Positions 52,653 through 62,310 are shown, counted from the first letter of the stretch. The stretch is DNA of 64,000 nt from Polyangiaceae bacterium (GCA_020633205.1 JACKEB010000015.1:62001-126000); one strand, 5' to 3'. Numbers and translations: made by a program. The notes: generated from the letters alone by a model not told the origin.

Positions 52653-55265
52653 GTGTCCCTAAAACAAGCTCGTTTCCTCCGCGCGGCGCGTCGTGTTGTC
52701 CTGCGGCGCTGGCTCTCGGCGCTGCCCGTGTGCGGCGTGCTGGCCTTGGCTAGCGTCGCCAGTGCTCAACCCGCTGATGTACGGCCTCCTGAAGTGGTCG
52801 AGCGCGTCGACGCCGACTATCCTCAGACGGAGCTCGACGCGAAGCACGAAGGGCAGGTGGTGCTGTTTGTCACCGTCGGCACCGATGGCTTGGTGATGGA
52901 CGCCGTCATCGAGAAGTCTGCCGGTGAAGACTTAGACAAAGCAGCGCTGAATGCCATCAAGCGCTGGCGTTTCACGCCAGCGACGAAAGGTGGACAGCCC
53001 ATTGCCGCGAAGATCCGCGTGCCCTTCGACTTCAAGTTGCCGAAGCCTGCGGGGTCACCACCCGCGGGGACGCCTGCGCGACCTGCGGCTGACGCAACGC
53101 CCTCAAAAGGCGCCTCACCCCCCAAAAAAAAGGCGGAGCCGCCGCACACGCCGGATGACGGCCACGATCACGCGACGTTCCAGGATGACGGGGAGATCAT
53201 CGTCGTCGGTCGCGCGCGGGCACCTCAGCGTGGCGCTTCCGATATCAACATTCGACTGGGTGCGCTAGGGAAGGCTCCGCGAGGAAACGCGGCGGAGCTG
53301 TTGAAGCTAGCGCCCGGCATTCTGCTCAGCAACGAGGGCGGTGACGGTCACGCGCAGCAAGTCTTTCTGCGTGGCTTCGACGCGCGAGAAGGCCAAGACA
53401 TCGAGTTCTCCGTGGACGGTGTACCGATCAATCAAGTCGGCAACATCCACGGCAACGGCTATGCGGACACCAACTTCATCATCCCCGAGTTGGTGGAAGA
53501 ACTCCGAGTGCTCGAGGGACCCTTCGAGCCGCAGCAAGGCAACTTCGCGGTCGCAGGCTCTGCGGACTACCGCCTGGGACTCGATCAGCGAGGCCTGACC
53601 ATGAAGTACATGGCGGGCTCCTTCAACACCCAGCGGCTGCTGCTCTTGTGGGGACCAGCGCACGAGAGCCACCACACCTTTGGCGGCGCTGAGCTCTACG
53701 ACACCGACGGCTTTGGTCAGGGGCGCGCCTCGCGTCGTGGCTCGGCGATCGGTCAATACGAGTGGCGCATTGGCCGCACTGGCCTGTGGCGGGTGACCGG
53801 GCAAGCCTACAGCGTGGACTACAAGAGCGCCGGCGTGCTGCGAGCCGACGACTACTATGCCGGGCGGAAACGTTTCTACGACACCTACGACGACTGGCAG
53901 GGCGGGCAGGCGACGCGCTTCAGCATCTCCAGTGCCGTCGAGCAGAAGGCCGGCGACACGCTGTTCAAGCAGCAAGTGTTCGTGGTCGATGGCTCGATGC
54001 GCCTGCAAGAGAACTTCACCGGCTTCTTGCTGGATACCCAGCAACCTCTGCAAGATCCCCACACTCAGCGCGGCGACCGCATCGACAAGAACATCGATAC
54101 CACCACCATCGGCGCTCGCGGGTCAGCGCGCTGGAGCGGCAAGGCCCTGGGGCAAAAGCAGGAGTTCGAGCTCGGCTACTTGGCGCGCGGAGACCGCGCG
54201 GAGGGCTTGCAAGAGCGCGTCCAGGCTAGCAACGGTGTGCCCTACGCCAAGGACCTCGACTTGGAGTCGAAGACGGCGAACGTGGGCGTGTACGCCGACG
54301 CGGCGGTCAAGCCCATCGGTTGGTTCACGTTGAAGGGCGGCGTGCGCGGGGAGCTCTTTACTTACGACGTGCTCAATCGCTGCGCTGTGAACGACGTGCG
54401 TTTCCCTGCGGGAGCGGGCTTCGATGGAGACACAGGTTGCTTCTCTCAGCAACCGGCGGGGGAGTATCGCCTGCCGACCCAGCGCACCACCACTTCGGGC
54501 TCGACGGTGCTGCCGCGGGCGGTGGCGCTGTTCGGGCCTTTCGAGGGCTTCGCGATGAGCGTCGGCTGGGGTCGCGGCGTGCGCGCCATCGATCCTCAAT
54601 TCGTCAATCAAGACGGGCAGGCACCGTTCTCGGGGATCACTGCGTATGAAGGCGGCGTGATGTACGCTCACCAGCTGGGAGATGTGGCGCTCGTTGCGCG
54701 GTCGATCTTCTTCCAGACCGAGGTCGAGCAAGACTACCTCTTCAGTCAGACCGCGGGGCGTAACACCCTCGCCAACGGCACGACTCGCACCGGTTGGGTC
54801 GGCGCTGTGCGTGCGACGGGGGACTTCTTCGACGTGAACACCAACCTCACCCTGGTGCGCTCGACCTTCGATGACACGGCCCTAGCCATTCCTTATGTGC
54901 CGAGCGCCGTGGCCCGCGCCGACGCGGCGTTCTTTGGTGACCTACCGATTGAGTTCGGTGGCAGTGCGCTGAAGGCGACATCGAGCCTCGGGGCGACCTA
55001 CGTCGCGCCCCGCCCGCTGCCCTACGATGAGCTGTCGGACTCGATCTTCACGCTGGATGCGGCAGCCAGCGTTGGCTGGAAGAGCCTCGAGTTTGGGGTG
55101 CACGTGTCGAACTTGCTCGACCGCCAGTATCGCCTCGGCGAATACAACTACCCAAGCGATTTCCATACGGAACCGACCCCAACGCTGGTCCCTGAGCGTC
55201 ACTTTACCGCTGGTCCCCCACGCGCCGTCTACGCGACCTTCGCCGTTCACCTGGGAGAGGACTGA
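52653..55265 (+). CDS. TonB-dependent receptor with N-terminal TonB domain
   Basis: 870 residues, GTG start. Signal peptide to about 39 (SVASAQ). Residues 45-135 are a TonB C-terminal domain (VVLFVTVGTDGLVMDAVIEK, NAIKRWRFTPA), then a Pro/Lys linker, a plug (about 180-310, VFLRGFDAREGQDIEFSVDG) and a beta-barrel ending in VYATFAVHLGED. The receptor carries its own transducer-like domain. Fused TonB receptors occur in Myxococcota. A metal, siderophore or related substrate is likely because of neighbouring lipoproteins and the operator. Confidence 0.85.
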   Translation: MSLKQARFLRAARRVVLRRWLSALPVCGVLALASVASAQPADVRPPEVVERVDADYPQTELDAKHEGQVVLFVTVGTDGLVMDAVIEKSAGEDLDKAALNAIKRWRFTPATKGGQPIAAKIRVPFDFKLPKPAGSPPAGTPARPAADATPSKGASPPKKKAEPPHTPDDGHDHATFQDDGEIIVVGRARAPQRGASDINIRLGALGKAPRGNAAELLKLAPGILLSNEGGDGHAQQVFLRGFDAREGQDIEFSVDGVPINQVGNIHGNGYADTNFIIPELVEELRVLEGPFEPQQGNFAVAGSADYRLGLDQRGLTMKYMAGSFNTQRLLLLWGPAHESHHTFGGAELYDTDGFGQGRASRRGSAIGQYEWRIGRTGLWRVTGQAYSVDYKSAGVLRADDYYAGRKRFYDTYDDWQGGQATRFSISSAVEQKAGDTLFKQQVFVVDGSMRLQENFTGFLLDTQQPLQDPHTQRGDRIDKNIDTTTIGARGSARWSGKALGQKQEFELGYLARGDRAEGLQERVQASNGVPYAKDLDLESKTANVGVYADAAVKPIGWFTLKGGVRGELFTYDVLNRCAVNDVRFPAGAGFDGDTGCFSQQPAGEYRLPTQRTTTSGSTVLPRAVALFGPFEGFAMSVGWGRGVRAIDPQFVNQDGQAPFSGITAYEGGVMYAHQLGDVALVARSIFFQTEVEQDYLFSQTAGRNTLANGTTRTGWVGAVRATGDFFDVNTNLTLVRSTFDDTALAIPYVPSAVARADAAFFGDLPIEFGGSALKATSSLGATYVAPRPLPYDELSDSIFTLDAAASVGWKSLEFGVHVSNLLDRQYRLGEYNYPSDFHTEPTPTLVPERHFTAGPPRAVYATFAVHLGED

Positions 55266-55268
55266 GCC

Positions 55269-56054
55269 ATGCGAAGCTGGATTTTGAGCGTGGCCCTACC
55301 GCTGCTCGCTGCTTGCGCGCCAAGTACGGGAGGCGGCAGCTTGCAGTTCGATGCCTATGCAGCGGGTCCGGAGTCGCTCCCCGGCGACGGCACGTACGCC
55401 TTCGACACCCCGGCGGGCTACCACGTGGAGCTCACCCGAGCGGACCTCAGGGTGGGCGCCGTGTACCTCAACGAGCAGGTGCCGCTGCCGGGAGCCGCGG
55501 ACCGCGATTGCTACTTGCCTGGAGTCTATGTCGCCGAGGTCAATCAAGGCGTCACCGTCAACACGCTGAACCCCGCGCCTCAAGCCTTTCCAGAGCAGGG
55601 GATCGCCCTGGAAGAGCGCGCGTACACCGGCGAGGTTTGGTTATTGGGGGAGGGGACAGACATCGACGCGGCGGAAGATCCTCACGTCATCTTTGCTGCT
55701 GCCGGTACCGCGACGCGGGGCGATGAGAGCTGGCCCTTCGACGCGAGCCTCAGCATCGGCAGCAACCGACGCATCACGCCGACGGATCCGAAGCAGCCGG
55801 GGGACAACCCGATGTGCGGCGAGCGCATCGTCTCGCCCATCCCAACGAACATCTTCCCCAAGTCGGGAGGCGCGCTGACGCTGCGCATCGATCCAGCAAC
55901 GTTCTTCCGCGACGTGCAGTTCGACCAACTCGAACAGGTGAGCGACGACCCACCCCTGTATCGTTTCCGCGATGTAACGGATGGGCAGCCGAACATCAAC
56001 GTCTACCGCGGCCTCCACAGCACCAAGAGCGCGTACTCCTTCAGCTGGGAATAG
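55269..56054 (+). CDS. Beta-sandwich lipoprotein downstream of the TonB receptor
   Basis: 261 residues; signal to LLAAC (Cys16). It starts 3 bp after the receptor stop, so is cotranscribed. The fold-level resemblance to the 51383 lipoprotein (GYHVELTRADLRVGAVYLNE) suggests paired roles. A CYLPGVYVAEVNQ segment is seen; no catalytic motif. Confidence 0.7.
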   Translation: MRSWILSVALPLLAACAPSTGGGSLQFDAYAAGPESLPGDGTYAFDTPAGYHVELTRADLRVGAVYLNEQVPLPGAADRDCYLPGVYVAEVNQGVTVNTLNPAPQAFPEQGIALEERAYTGEVWLLGEGTDIDAAEDPHVIFAAAGTATRGDESWPFDASLSIGSNRRITPTDPKQPGDNPMCGERIVSPIPTNIFPKSGGALTLRIDPATFFRDVQFDQLEQVSDDPPLYRFRDVTDGQPNINVYRGLHSTKSAYSFSWE

Positions 56055-56057
56055 CTG

Positions 56058-57062
56058 CTACTGGTACTGGCTGAGGTACCCTCGAACCGCATCGAGCACC
56101 TCGTCCATCTGCTCGACGAACATCCGGTGCCCTGCGTTTTCGATGGTCACCACCTCGGCGTCGCCGAACAACGGTTGATGGTAGCGCTGCTGGTAGTCCG
56201 GACCGAGCGCCGAGCAGCTCCCGGCGAGCAACAGCACCTTGCGCGGAAACGCGTCGAGGCCCTTGGCAAAGTCGAACTCGAACGAGCCTCCTGACAGCCC
56301 TGCCCCCATCAGCTTGCCGCGGCGGTACTCGACGAACGCGCCAGGTCGCCACACAGGCCAACGCGGGGGATGGTCCGCGTCGCAGAAGTAGTTCGTTTGG
56401 TGGCCGTTCTCGAGTAGCAGCAGCGCCTTGTAGTCCATGGCTTCGTGACTCGAAGGCGAGAGTACTTCGGTCTGCCAGTAGGTTTCGCTGAGCTCGGGGT
56501 TGAAGAGGTCGATGTTGATCACCTGATCAAAGGTGTCGCCGAAGAGTTGACCATTCAGCCCTCCCGGCTCGACCAGCACTGCTTGATCGACGCGTTCCGG
56601 ATAGCGACTCATGTACAGCGCGGAATACATCGCACCAAAGGAGTGGCCGATGAGTGAAACGGGTCGGTTACCAGCGTACCGCGCACGGATCTCTTCGATC
56701 TCCTCGACGACCGAGTCGAAGGTGTATTCGTCCCCTGTCACGCGCTCTGACAAGCCGTTTCCGCGCTGATCCCACATGATGACGTAGTAGCGGTCACTCA
56801 GGGCCTCAAACGGCAGCAGCGCGCGATAGTCGGAGAGGGAGCCATGGAGTAGGAGCAGCGGTGGGTTTTCGGCATCGCCGAAGGTTTGCAAGTGCACTTG
56901 GCGGGAATGACCAGCGATGCGCAGGGTGACCTGCGGGAGCTTGGAGTCTTGATCCGCGGTCGGAGGCACCAGGTTGCCCGGGTCTGTCGGCGAAAGACAC
57001 TGCGACAGGGACAGTGCCATGAGGCACAAAAGGGGGACCAGCGAACGGCGCAGGGCTACCAT
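56058..57062 (-). CDS. Alpha/beta hydrolase lipoprotein
   Basis: 334 residues from MVALRRSLVPL at 57062; signal with lipobox-like SLSQC (Cys22). Nucleophile elbow GHSFGA, oxyanion HGSLSDYR, WDQRGNGLS and the C-terminal AGHRMF give the catalytic triad. Resembles proline iminopeptidase or esterase-type hydrolases. It overlaps the end of the outer-membrane gene by 7 bp, so translational coupling is likely. Confidence 0.85.
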   Translation of the reverse strand: MVALRRSLVPLLCLMALSLSQCLSPTDPGNLVPPTADQDSKLPQVTLRIAGHSRQVHLQTFGDAENPPLLLLHGSLSDYRALLPFEALSDRYYVIMWDQRGNGLSERVTGDEYTFDSVVEEIEEIRARYAGNRPVSLIGHSFGAMYSALYMSRYPERVDQAVLVEPGGLNGQLFGDTFDQVINIDLFNPELSETYWQTEVLSPSSHEAMDYKALLLLENGHQTNYFCDADHPPRWPVWRPGAFVEYRRGKLMGAGLSGGSFEFDFAKGLDAFPRKVLLLAGSCSALGPDYQQRYHQPLFGDAEVVTIENAGHRMFVEQMDEVLDAVRGYLSQYQ

Positions 57063-57826
57063 CTGTAGGCTCCTTCCGTACGGATGTAAAACGGGACCCC
57101 TCCGATGGATGGGTTGTCGATCGCGCCTTCGACTTGCGGGCTGTAGTCGAAGCCAAGCACCCCGGAGAACTCGAGTCTCTCGGACGCAAGCCATCCTCCG
57201 GCGACCCCCACGTGGTAGCGCGCGGCGGGGAGCCAGTACCAGCCGTCCTGGGGGCCCTCCGCTCCCCCGCTTCCGTCGGGATATCGGTTGCGGTACAAGT
57301 CCCGCACCCGGTCCGAGTGAGCAATGTAGGTGCTGAGCGCGAGGCGCCCGGCGAGCTCCAGAGCGAGACTCCAGCGCTGATGGTAGTAGCCTGGCCGCAG
57401 GCTCAGTTCGCCGCCAAGCCCAAGCTTCTTTCCTGTGGCGTCGTTCGCGAGCACCAGGGTGAAGTGGCTACCCGTTGCCATACCGAAACCTGGCGTGTTC
57501 CAGAAGCGCTGACCTCCGAGCCAGATCTTGAATGCGTTGGCTCTTGGGATCTGCGTCAGTGGCAGTGCGAGTCCTGCATCGAGCTGGGTCCCGCTGACGC
57601 CCAGTGGGGTGTCCAGGCCACGAGAGTAGCCGAGCGAAACCAACCACGTTGGATCCCACCCAAAGCCGAATCCCGCGCGATTTGCGTCTACGAGCGGGGC
57701 GGTGCCAATCGGTTGCGCGTTCGCCGCGCGGGGCGCCAGCTGAAGAGTCAAACAAACCAGCAGCAGGTGCAGAGGAGATCTGGCAAAGGAAGTCCGCCCG
57801 TACTGCACGGAAAACCTGCGAAGCAA
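57056..57826 (-). CDS. Outer-membrane beta-barrel protein
   Basis: 256 residues. Signal peptide ends AANAQ (about residue 38). Alternating hydrophobic strands with Gly/Tyr/Trp (GFGFGWDPTWLVSLGYSRG) and the aromatic end EGAYRW are those of a small barrel. It is cotranscribed with the hydrolase and divergent from the ABC operon. Cargo is unknown. Confidence 0.75.
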   Translation of the reverse strand: MLRRFSVQYGRTSFARSPLHLLLVCLTLQLAPRAANAQPIGTAPLVDANRAGFGFGWDPTWLVSLGYSRGLDTPLGVSGTQLDAGLALPLTQIPRANAFKIWLGGQRFWNTPGFGMATGSHFTLVLANDATGKKLGLGGELSLRPGYYHQRWSLALELAGRLALSTYIAHSDRVRDLYRNRYPDGSGGAEGPQDGWYWLPAARYHVGVAGGWLASERLEFSGVLGFDYSPQVEGAIDNPSIGGVPFYIRTEGAYRW

Positions 57827-57969
57827 GCGCCGTACCTAGCAGAAGATCCACACGGAAAACGGAGGGCGAGCCCACTCTGCTCAGGTTCTTTGGTACTGCC
57901 TGTGTCGCAGAGCCGTTTGGCCATTTCGCGCATTATCTTCGGGTTGCCGTCGCGCGTGCGGGCCCTACG

Positions 57970-58710
57970 ATGGGCCTCGCGAGGCGGCCGGTGCAGCGAA
58001 CGACAGGTGAGCGTGTCCTCTGGATGCAGCAGGTGACCAAGATCTACCTCATGGGGGAGGTCGAGGTGCGCGCGCTGCGAGGGGTCGACTTCGCGCTCCA
58101 CGCCGGGGAGCTGGTGGTGCTGCTCGGTCAGAGCGGAAGTGGCAAGTCGACGCTGCTCAATATCCTGGGCGGACTCGACGAGCCAAGTGAAGGCCAGGTG
58201 TTCTATCAGGGGCGTGACCTCAGCCGTGCCTCGGGGCGCGACCTGACAAATTACCGTAGGGAAAGTGTTGGCTTCGTCTTCCAGTTCTACAACTTGATCC
58301 CGAGCCTGACCGCCCTCGAGAACGTCGCGCTAGTCACGGACATCGCGAAGGACCCTCTCGACCCGTTGGAGGCGTTGGACCTCGTGGGCCTGAAGGAGCG
58401 TGCCGGCCACTTCCCAGCGCAGCTGTCAGGCGGCGAACAACAGCGTGTTGCGATCGCGCGCGCCGTAGCCAAGCGGCCCCAGGTCCTGTTGTGCGACGAG
58501 CCCACGGGTGCACTGGATTTCGAGACGGGGATCCGTGTGCTGGCGGTGATCGACCGCATCAACCGGGAGCTGGGCACCACCACCGCCGTGATCACCCACA
58601 ACGCGCCCGTGGCAGCTCTCGCGGACCGTGTCGTCACATTGGTCGACGGCCGTGTGGACAGCGATCTGACGAACACGGAGCGCATGCCTCCAGAAGCGAT
58701 TCGCTGGTGA
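57970..58710 (+). CDS. ABC transporter ATP-binding protein (LolD/MacB type)
   Basis: 246 residues from ATG 57970 (58024 also possible). Walker A GQSGSGKST, Q loop FQFYNLIP, signature LSGGEQQR, Walker B VLLCDEPTGALD and an H-loop VITHN are complete. The NLIPSLTALENV context is that of LolD/MacB exporters. Stop and next start overlap by GTGA. It powers the permease below. Confidence 0.9.
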   Translation: MGLARRPVQRTTGERVLWMQQVTKIYLMGEVEVRALRGVDFALHAGELVVLLGQSGSGKSTLLNILGGLDEPSEGQVFYQGRDLSRASGRDLTNYRRESVGFVFQFYNLIPSLTALENVALVTDIAKDPLDPLEALDLVGLKERAGHFPAQLSGGEQQRVAIARAVAKRPQVLLCDEPTGALDFETGIRVLAVIDRINRELGTTTAVITHNAPVAALADRVVTLVDGRVDSDLTNTERMPPEAIRW

Positions 58711-61073
58711 GGGCCCTCGACCAGAAGTTGCTCCGCGACTTGGTCGGGCTCAAGGCGCAGGTGTTCACGATTGCGTTGGTTGTCGCCTGCGGGATCGCCA
58801 GCTACGTGACCCTACACAGCGCCTATGACTCACTGATCTACAGCCGCGACGCCTACTACGAGCACAACCGCTTTCCTGACGCCTTCGCTCACCTCGAGCG
58901 TGCGCCCAAACCTTTGGCCAAGCGCCTCGCGCTCCTGCCTGGGGTGGCGAGCGTCGAGACGCGCATCCAGGAGGTCGCGCTGGTGCCGGTGAAGGACCTG
59001 GACCGGGCGGCCACAGGGATTCTCGTTTCCATTCCCGACGAAGGCACGAGCCAGCTCTCCAAGTTGCACCTCACGCGGGGCCGGCTACCCGACGAGAAGC
59101 GCAGCGACGAAATCGTCGTCCTGGACGCGTTCGCGGAGGCGCACCAGTTCGCCCTCGGGGATTCCCTCGACGTCATTGTGAATAGCAGCCTACGCAAGTT
59201 TCGTATCGTGGGTGTCGCGATGTCACCGGAGTTCGTGATGACGATGCCTCCAGGAGGCATGTCCTACGACCCTAAGCGAGCGGCCGTGTTGTGGCTCCGA
59301 GAGCGGGTGCTGGCGTCGGCGTTTCAGCTGGAAGGCGCCTTCAACGATGCACAGTTCAACCTCGAGCCCGGCATCGATCCAAAGGTTGCGTTGCAGGGCA
59401 TCGATCGCGTGCTCAAGCCGTATGGCGGTCTCGGCGCCGTGGCGCGTGAAAAGCAAGCTTCGAACTACATGTTGAGTGGGGAGCTGACCCAGCTCGAGAG
59501 CATGGCCACCGTGGTGCCAGCGATCTTCCTGTTCGTCGCTGCGTTCCTCTTGAACGTGGTGCTGTCGCGCTTGATCACCCTGCAGCGCTCGCAGATCGCC
59601 ACGCTGAAGGCGGTAGGCTACGACGATCGAGCGATTGGCCTTCACTACCTGGAGCTGGTGAGCGTGGTCGTCGTGCTCGGCGCCCTCGGGGGTGTTGCTC
59701 TCGGCGCGTGGCTCGGTGACGCGATGACGCAGATGTACACCGGGCAGTACTTCCGCTTTCCCGATCCGGAGTATCGCTTGGAAGCGCGGGTGGTGGTGTT
59801 CTCACTCGCCGTGAGTCTTGTTTCCGCGTTGATCGGTGCGGGGTCCAGCGTGTGGGCGGTTGCGCGACTCCCACCGGCGGAGGCGATGCGACCGCCAGCG
59901 CCAGCTCGCTATCAGTTTGGGTTCTTGAATCGCATCGTGGGCTCTCGCTTGGTGAGCGTCGGCGGTCGCATGGTCGCGCGCGAGTTACTCCGGCGCCCGT
60001 TCAGGGCGCTGCTGTCCGCGGTCGGCGTCGCTTTTTCGATCGGTATCGTGGTGGTCGCCGGTTTCTGGTTCGACGCCATCGACAACCTGCTGAACGTCCA
60101 GTTTCACGAGTCGATGCGCGAGGACCTGAACGTTACGTTGAGGCAACCGGCGCCGGAGCGGGCCATTCGAGAGCTCGGCCACCTGCCGGGTGTGCGCTAC
60201 GCAGAGGGCTACCGCAATGTCTCGATCCGTTTTTCCGCGGGGCATCACGCTCGGGATGGTGTGCTGATCGGGATGCCGCGTGATTCCGAGTTGCGGCGGG
60301 TGGTCGACCGCGCCGGCGAGAAGAAGCGGGTGCCTGAGCGCGGGGTGCTGCTTTCAAAGGAACTCGCCAAGCGCCTGGATGTGCGGGTAGGGGACGAAGT
60401 CCGGGTAGAACTTCGGGAGGGGGATCGGAGCACGCGGCACGTTGCGGTGACGGGCCTGGTGGATGACGCATTCGGTCTCCAGGGCTACATGAATCAGGCG
60501 GCGCTGGCGGCGCTGCTTGGGGAAACCCCGAGCGTGAATTTGGCAGTTCTGCGTATCGATTCTCTGCACCGAAGCGAGGTGTTGAAGCGGCTGAACGACT
60601 ACCCAGGGGTCCTCGCAGTCGCCGCTCCGTCCGACCTTCGTGAGCAGTTCGAGGCGCAGAGCGGCGAGATCATGTACGTCTACACCTTCATCATGGCGCT
60701 GTTTGCCAGCGTGATTGCGATCGGCGTCGTGTACAACGGTGCGCGGGTATCGCTGTCTCAGCGAAGTCGAGACTTGGCGAGCTTGCGCGTGCTGGGCTTC
60801 ACACGCAGCGAGATCGCGAGCGTGCTGTTCGGCGAACTCGCCGTGCATATGATTCTAGCAATTCCGCTTGGAATTTGGTTTGGCGGCGTGCTTTCCAAGG
60901 GCTTGATGGCGGGGGTGGATCCAGAGATCTACCGCCTGCCCATCGTGCTATCGCCGCGCACCTATGCCTTCGCGGTGAGCGTGGCGATCGGCTCCGGCCT
61001 GATCAGCGCGCTCCTGGTACGGCGCAAACTCGACAAGCTGGACCTGATCGGGGTCTTGAAGACCCGTGAGTAG
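58707..61073 (+). CDS. FtsX-type ABC transporter permease
   Basis: 788 residues, GTG start at 58707 in the ATPase stop. One membrane helix near 22, then a large periplasmic region, FtsX segments at about 260-390 (LESMATVVPAIFLFVAAFLL), a second periplasmic region, and FtsX segments at 650-780. This two-block shape fits MacB/LolC/E-like exporters and is about twice MacB length. The operon with a fusion protein points to export of a lipoprotein, peptide or small molecule. Confidence 0.88.
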   Translation: MRALDQKLLRDLVGLKAQVFTIALVVACGIASYVTLHSAYDSLIYSRDAYYEHNRFPDAFAHLERAPKPLAKRLALLPGVASVETRIQEVALVPVKDLDRAATGILVSIPDEGTSQLSKLHLTRGRLPDEKRSDEIVVLDAFAEAHQFALGDSLDVIVNSSLRKFRIVGVAMSPEFVMTMPPGGMSYDPKRAAVLWLRERVLASAFQLEGAFNDAQFNLEPGIDPKVALQGIDRVLKPYGGLGAVAREKQASNYMLSGELTQLESMATVVPAIFLFVAAFLLNVVLSRLITLQRSQIATLKAVGYDDRAIGLHYLELVSVVVVLGALGGVALGAWLGDAMTQMYTGQYFRFPDPEYRLEARVVVFSLAVSLVSALIGAGSSVWAVARLPPAEAMRPPAPARYQFGFLNRIVGSRLVSVGGRMVARELLRRPFRALLSAVGVAFSIGIVVVAGFWFDAIDNLLNVQFHESMREDLNVTLRQPAPERAIRELGHLPGVRYAEGYRNVSIRFSAGHHARDGVLIGMPRDSELRRVVDRAGEKKRVPERGVLLSKELAKRLDVRVGDEVRVELREGDRSTRHVAVTGLVDDAFGLQGYMNQAALAALLGETPSVNLAVLRIDSLHRSEVLKRLNDYPGVLAVAAPSDLREQFEAQSGEIMYVYTFIMALFASVIAIGVVYNGARVSLSQRSRDLASLRVLGFTRSEIASVLFGELAVHMILAIPLGIWFGGVLSKGLMAGVDPEIYRLPIVLSPRTYAFAVSVAIGSGLISALLVRRKLDKLDLIGVLKTRE

Positions 61074-61084
61074 CGAGCACTGAA

Positions 61085-62290
61085 ATGAAGAACCACAAGA
61101 ACCTCGCACGCTGGGTCCGACGCATCGCTGTGTTGACCCTCGCGATCCTCGCGCTCGCGGCCATCGTGATGGCCTGGCTGCCGAAGCCAGTGCCTGTCGA
61201 TTCGGCCAAGGTCGAGCTGGGTGAGCTGACGATCACCGTGGACGAGGACGGCCGCACACGCGTCAAAGATCGGTACACTGTTTCCGCGCCGATTGCGGGC
61301 AATGTGGCCCGCATCGAGCTCAAGCCGGGAGTCGAGGTGGAGAGCAAGCAGGTGCTGGCGCGCATCGTGCCGGTGAGCTCGCCATTGCTCGACCCGCGCA
61401 GCAAGCAGCAGGCTGAGGCGCAGGTGCTCGTCGCCTCAGCTGCTCAGCGCCAGGCGCGGGCGCAGATCGACCGCGCCGAGGCTGCCCTTGAGTACGCAAA
61501 AAAGCAGGTTACCACGCGCAAGGCGTTGGTATCCCAGGGCGCCTCCCCCCAAGCCGAGCTGGACCGCCAAGAGCTGGAGTTGCGTTCGCGCAAGGCCGAG
61601 CTGACCTCGGCCAAGTTTGGAGCGAAGGTGGCCGATCACGAGCTTGGGATGGCACGCGCCGCCCTAGGCCAAGTATCCGGGGGGAAAAAAGATTCGCAAC
61701 AGCTGGACGTTACGAGCCCCATCGCTGGCCGCGTGCTCAAGTTGATTCAGGAGAGCGAAGGGGTGGTTCAAGCTGGCTCTCCGCTGGTCGAACTTGGAGA
61801 TCCACAAGCCCTCGAGATCGTGATCGACGTCTTGACCAGCGATGCCGTGCAGATCAAGCCTGGTGCGCCGGTGCGTGTCGTTGCCTGGGGAGGACCTGAC
61901 CTGAAGGGCCACGTACGGCAGATCGAACCGTCGGCCTTCACCAAGCTGTCCGCTTTGGGAGTCGAGGAGCAACGGGTGAACGCCGTGATCGACCTCGATG
62001 AACCCTACGAGAAGTGGAAGGCCCTGATGGATGGCTACCGAGTGGAGGCCAAGATCATCGTGTTCCAGGCCCAGAGTGTGCTCAAGGTGCCGGCGAGCGC
62101 ATTGTTTCGCAAAGGGGACAGCTGGGCGGTCTTCAGCATCAGCGATGGCAAGGCGCAGCTCCGCGAGGTCTCCGTCGGTCGCAGCAACGGTCTCGAAACG
62201 GAGATCACCGGCGGCTTGGAGGCGGGAGCGACGGTGATCCCTCACCCCAGCGATCGAGTGACCGACGGTGCCAGTGTGCTGGCGCGCTAG
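61085..62290 (+). CDS. Periplasmic adaptor (HlyD/MacA-type membrane fusion protein)
   Basis: 401 residues; one N-terminal membrane helix (RIAVLTLAILALAAIVMAWL), then biotinyl-lipoyl halves RVKDRYTVSAPIAGNVARIE and TSPIAGRVLKLI separated by a coiled coil (about 115-200), and barrel domains to the end. It joins the ABC pump to an outer-membrane channel, probably TolC-like and not in the window. It starts 11 bp after the permease stop. Confidence 0.88.
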   Translation: MKNHKNLARWVRRIAVLTLAILALAAIVMAWLPKPVPVDSAKVELGELTITVDEDGRTRVKDRYTVSAPIAGNVARIELKPGVEVESKQVLARIVPVSSPLLDPRSKQQAEAQVLVASAAQRQARAQIDRAEAALEYAKKQVTTRKALVSQGASPQAELDRQELELRSRKAELTSAKFGAKVADHELGMARAALGQVSGGKKDSQQLDVTSPIAGRVLKLIQESEGVVQAGSPLVELGDPQALEIVIDVLTSDAVQIKPGAPVRVVAWGGPDLKGHVRQIEPSAFTKLSALGVEEQRVNAVIDLDEPYEKWKALMDGYRVEAKIIVFQAQSVLKVPASALFRKGDSWAVFSISDGKAQLREVSVGRSNGLETEITGGLEAGATVIPHPSDRVTDGASVLAR

Positions 62291-62298
62291 CTGAATAA

Positions 62299-62310
62299 TT
62301 CCGTACGGAA
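62299..62310. other. Perfect 12-bp palindrome after the exporter operon
   Basis: TTCCGTACGGAA lies 8 bp past the adaptor stop and between direct copies of CTAGCTG. Two copies of TTGACTCAGG follow at 62344 and about 62358. It may be a hairpin or regulator site; no stronger reading is available. Confidence 0.35.
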
